Source: Holothuria scabra (lineage: Eukaryota; Echinodermata; Holothuroidea; Aspidochirotida; Holothuriidae). From it: a DNA stretch of 64,000 nucleotides. The notes under the pieces are model-generated. The model saw only the letters and a list, made by a program, of their open reading frames with translations. It did no database searches and had not been told where the DNA came from. The translations under genes and the position numbers were made by a program. The DNA is taken from contig CM074195.1 in the NCBI GenBank assembly GCA_037179385.1, positions 27,302,087-27,366,086 on the forward strand, read 5' to 3'. Shown one piece after another: positions 63,194 to 64,000 of this stretch; the stretch's first letter is position 1, and each line of letters opens with the position of its first letter.

Positions 63194-64000
63194 CTTTGGA
63201 CAAAGATTTTTGACAAACAATGGAAAACAAAATTAGAAGCAATTAATCAAATTCAAAAGGAAAGTAGTGCCAGTAAGACTATTTCATTCACTGAAGAAAT
63301 CAACAATTCTATGGCGAACAAAGAAAACGAAACTGTGAGAGTGACGACATAAATTAAACCAAAACATGGAGGAATATTTATTATTAATGTTACAGTAAAT
63401 TGCCTACAACTGCAGTTTGTGTTTTTGTTGAAACAAGGTCATTTTCAATTTTTTATGAATAAAAATGTAGTGGTACAGAAATTTTCTTGCCTGTTATTGT
63501 AAAGATACAGGTTATGGAACAAGGGGCAATCAAAAAAATAATTTAGTCAGTGTTTCCGTCAATGAGAGTATGTGGAGATTTGTCCCCCCTTCCAAGAAGA
63601 AGAAGGGTAAAAATCCACTGTCCCCTCCTTTTAATTTCCATAAAAATAAAATAAAGGTTGGTATCTTGGTTTCTTAAGAAGAAGACACCTTTGCAGCAAT
63701 ATTTGAACATAGCAGAAAAATTGCTTTTTCAACCCTTCAGAAAGCACCTTATAGGGGCAAGCTTTTGCCCCCTGAACCCCACCTACAGTATAAATTTAAC
63801 AAAGGGCAGTATCAATTTGGACTGGGATTTGGCAGTAAGAAAAATTAATTTTATGAACTATAGGCCTACATAAGTTTATCACAGAAAAATTTACTATTCG
63901 TTTGTAATTTCTCACACTAACTTAATGCAAGTTGGTTCCACTCAACTTTCAATGAACATTTATGTACTTTAAGAAGTGACTTTCAATACTCTTCAAATGC
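63194..64000. other. Intron upstream of window exon 1, with dispersed repeat
   Basis: Non-coding. 63540-63850 is a copy of the repeat at 23150-23850 (CCCCTCCTTTTAATTTCCAT, TTGGTATCTTGGTTTCTTAA, GACACCTTTGCAGC, CAATTTGGACTGG). No further rootletin exon was found, so the preceding exon lies outside the window. Confidence 0.5.

Overview
The window is from an animal nuclear genome. It is AT-rich, with long GT-AG introns, many short transposon relics and no operon-like structure. One protein gene dominates: a rootletin (CROCC) ortholog on the minus strand, read from about 63193 down to 17666. I rebuilt 33 consecutive coding exons from splice sites and reading phase. They join into one open frame of 5925 nt (1974 codons plus stop), starting at about human residue 178 and ending at a TAG. 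Roughly 180 N-terminal residues, the start codon and the promoter lie beyond the right edge. Rootletin with this exon richness, plus TIR families of the CAGTGGCGTAGC and CAGGCGCGGATCC kind, suggests a marine invertebrate deuterostome, perhaps an echinoderm. The species is a guess.

Layout. 1-12400: gene-poor flank downstream of the gene, packed with degenerate TIR elements (3404-4373; 7002-8279 with a nested solo LTR), a hAT-like MITE, a TTAA-flanked MITE and tRNA-derived sequences. 12705-17665: about 5 kb with almost no recognisable repeat, tentatively the rootletin 3' UTR. 17666-63193: the gene, with introns of 359 to about 3100 bp carrying at least five MITE families, SINE pieces, a complete non-autonomous hAT element with a perfect 8-bp target duplication, a 145-bp tandem repeat built around nuclear-receptor DR1 sites, a 63-bp minisatellite and a broken RecQ-like helicase fragment. 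63194-64000: upstream intron with a dispersed repeat.

The encoded protein is almost wholly coiled coil, interrupted by three basic Ser-Pro/Arg-rich hinges (exons 6-7, 24-25 and the C-terminal exon). Rootletin polymers build the ciliary rootlet and the linker that holds centrioles together.

The most unusual observation is that the donor-side edges of three exons (12, 14, 28) have been tandemly copied into the adjoining intron, in units of about 80 or 164 bp. One copy beside exon 14 forms a 33-nt frame-preserving candidate exon. No CRISPR array, rRNA or intact tRNA gene, or second protein gene was seen. Exons are numbered within the window from its right edge.
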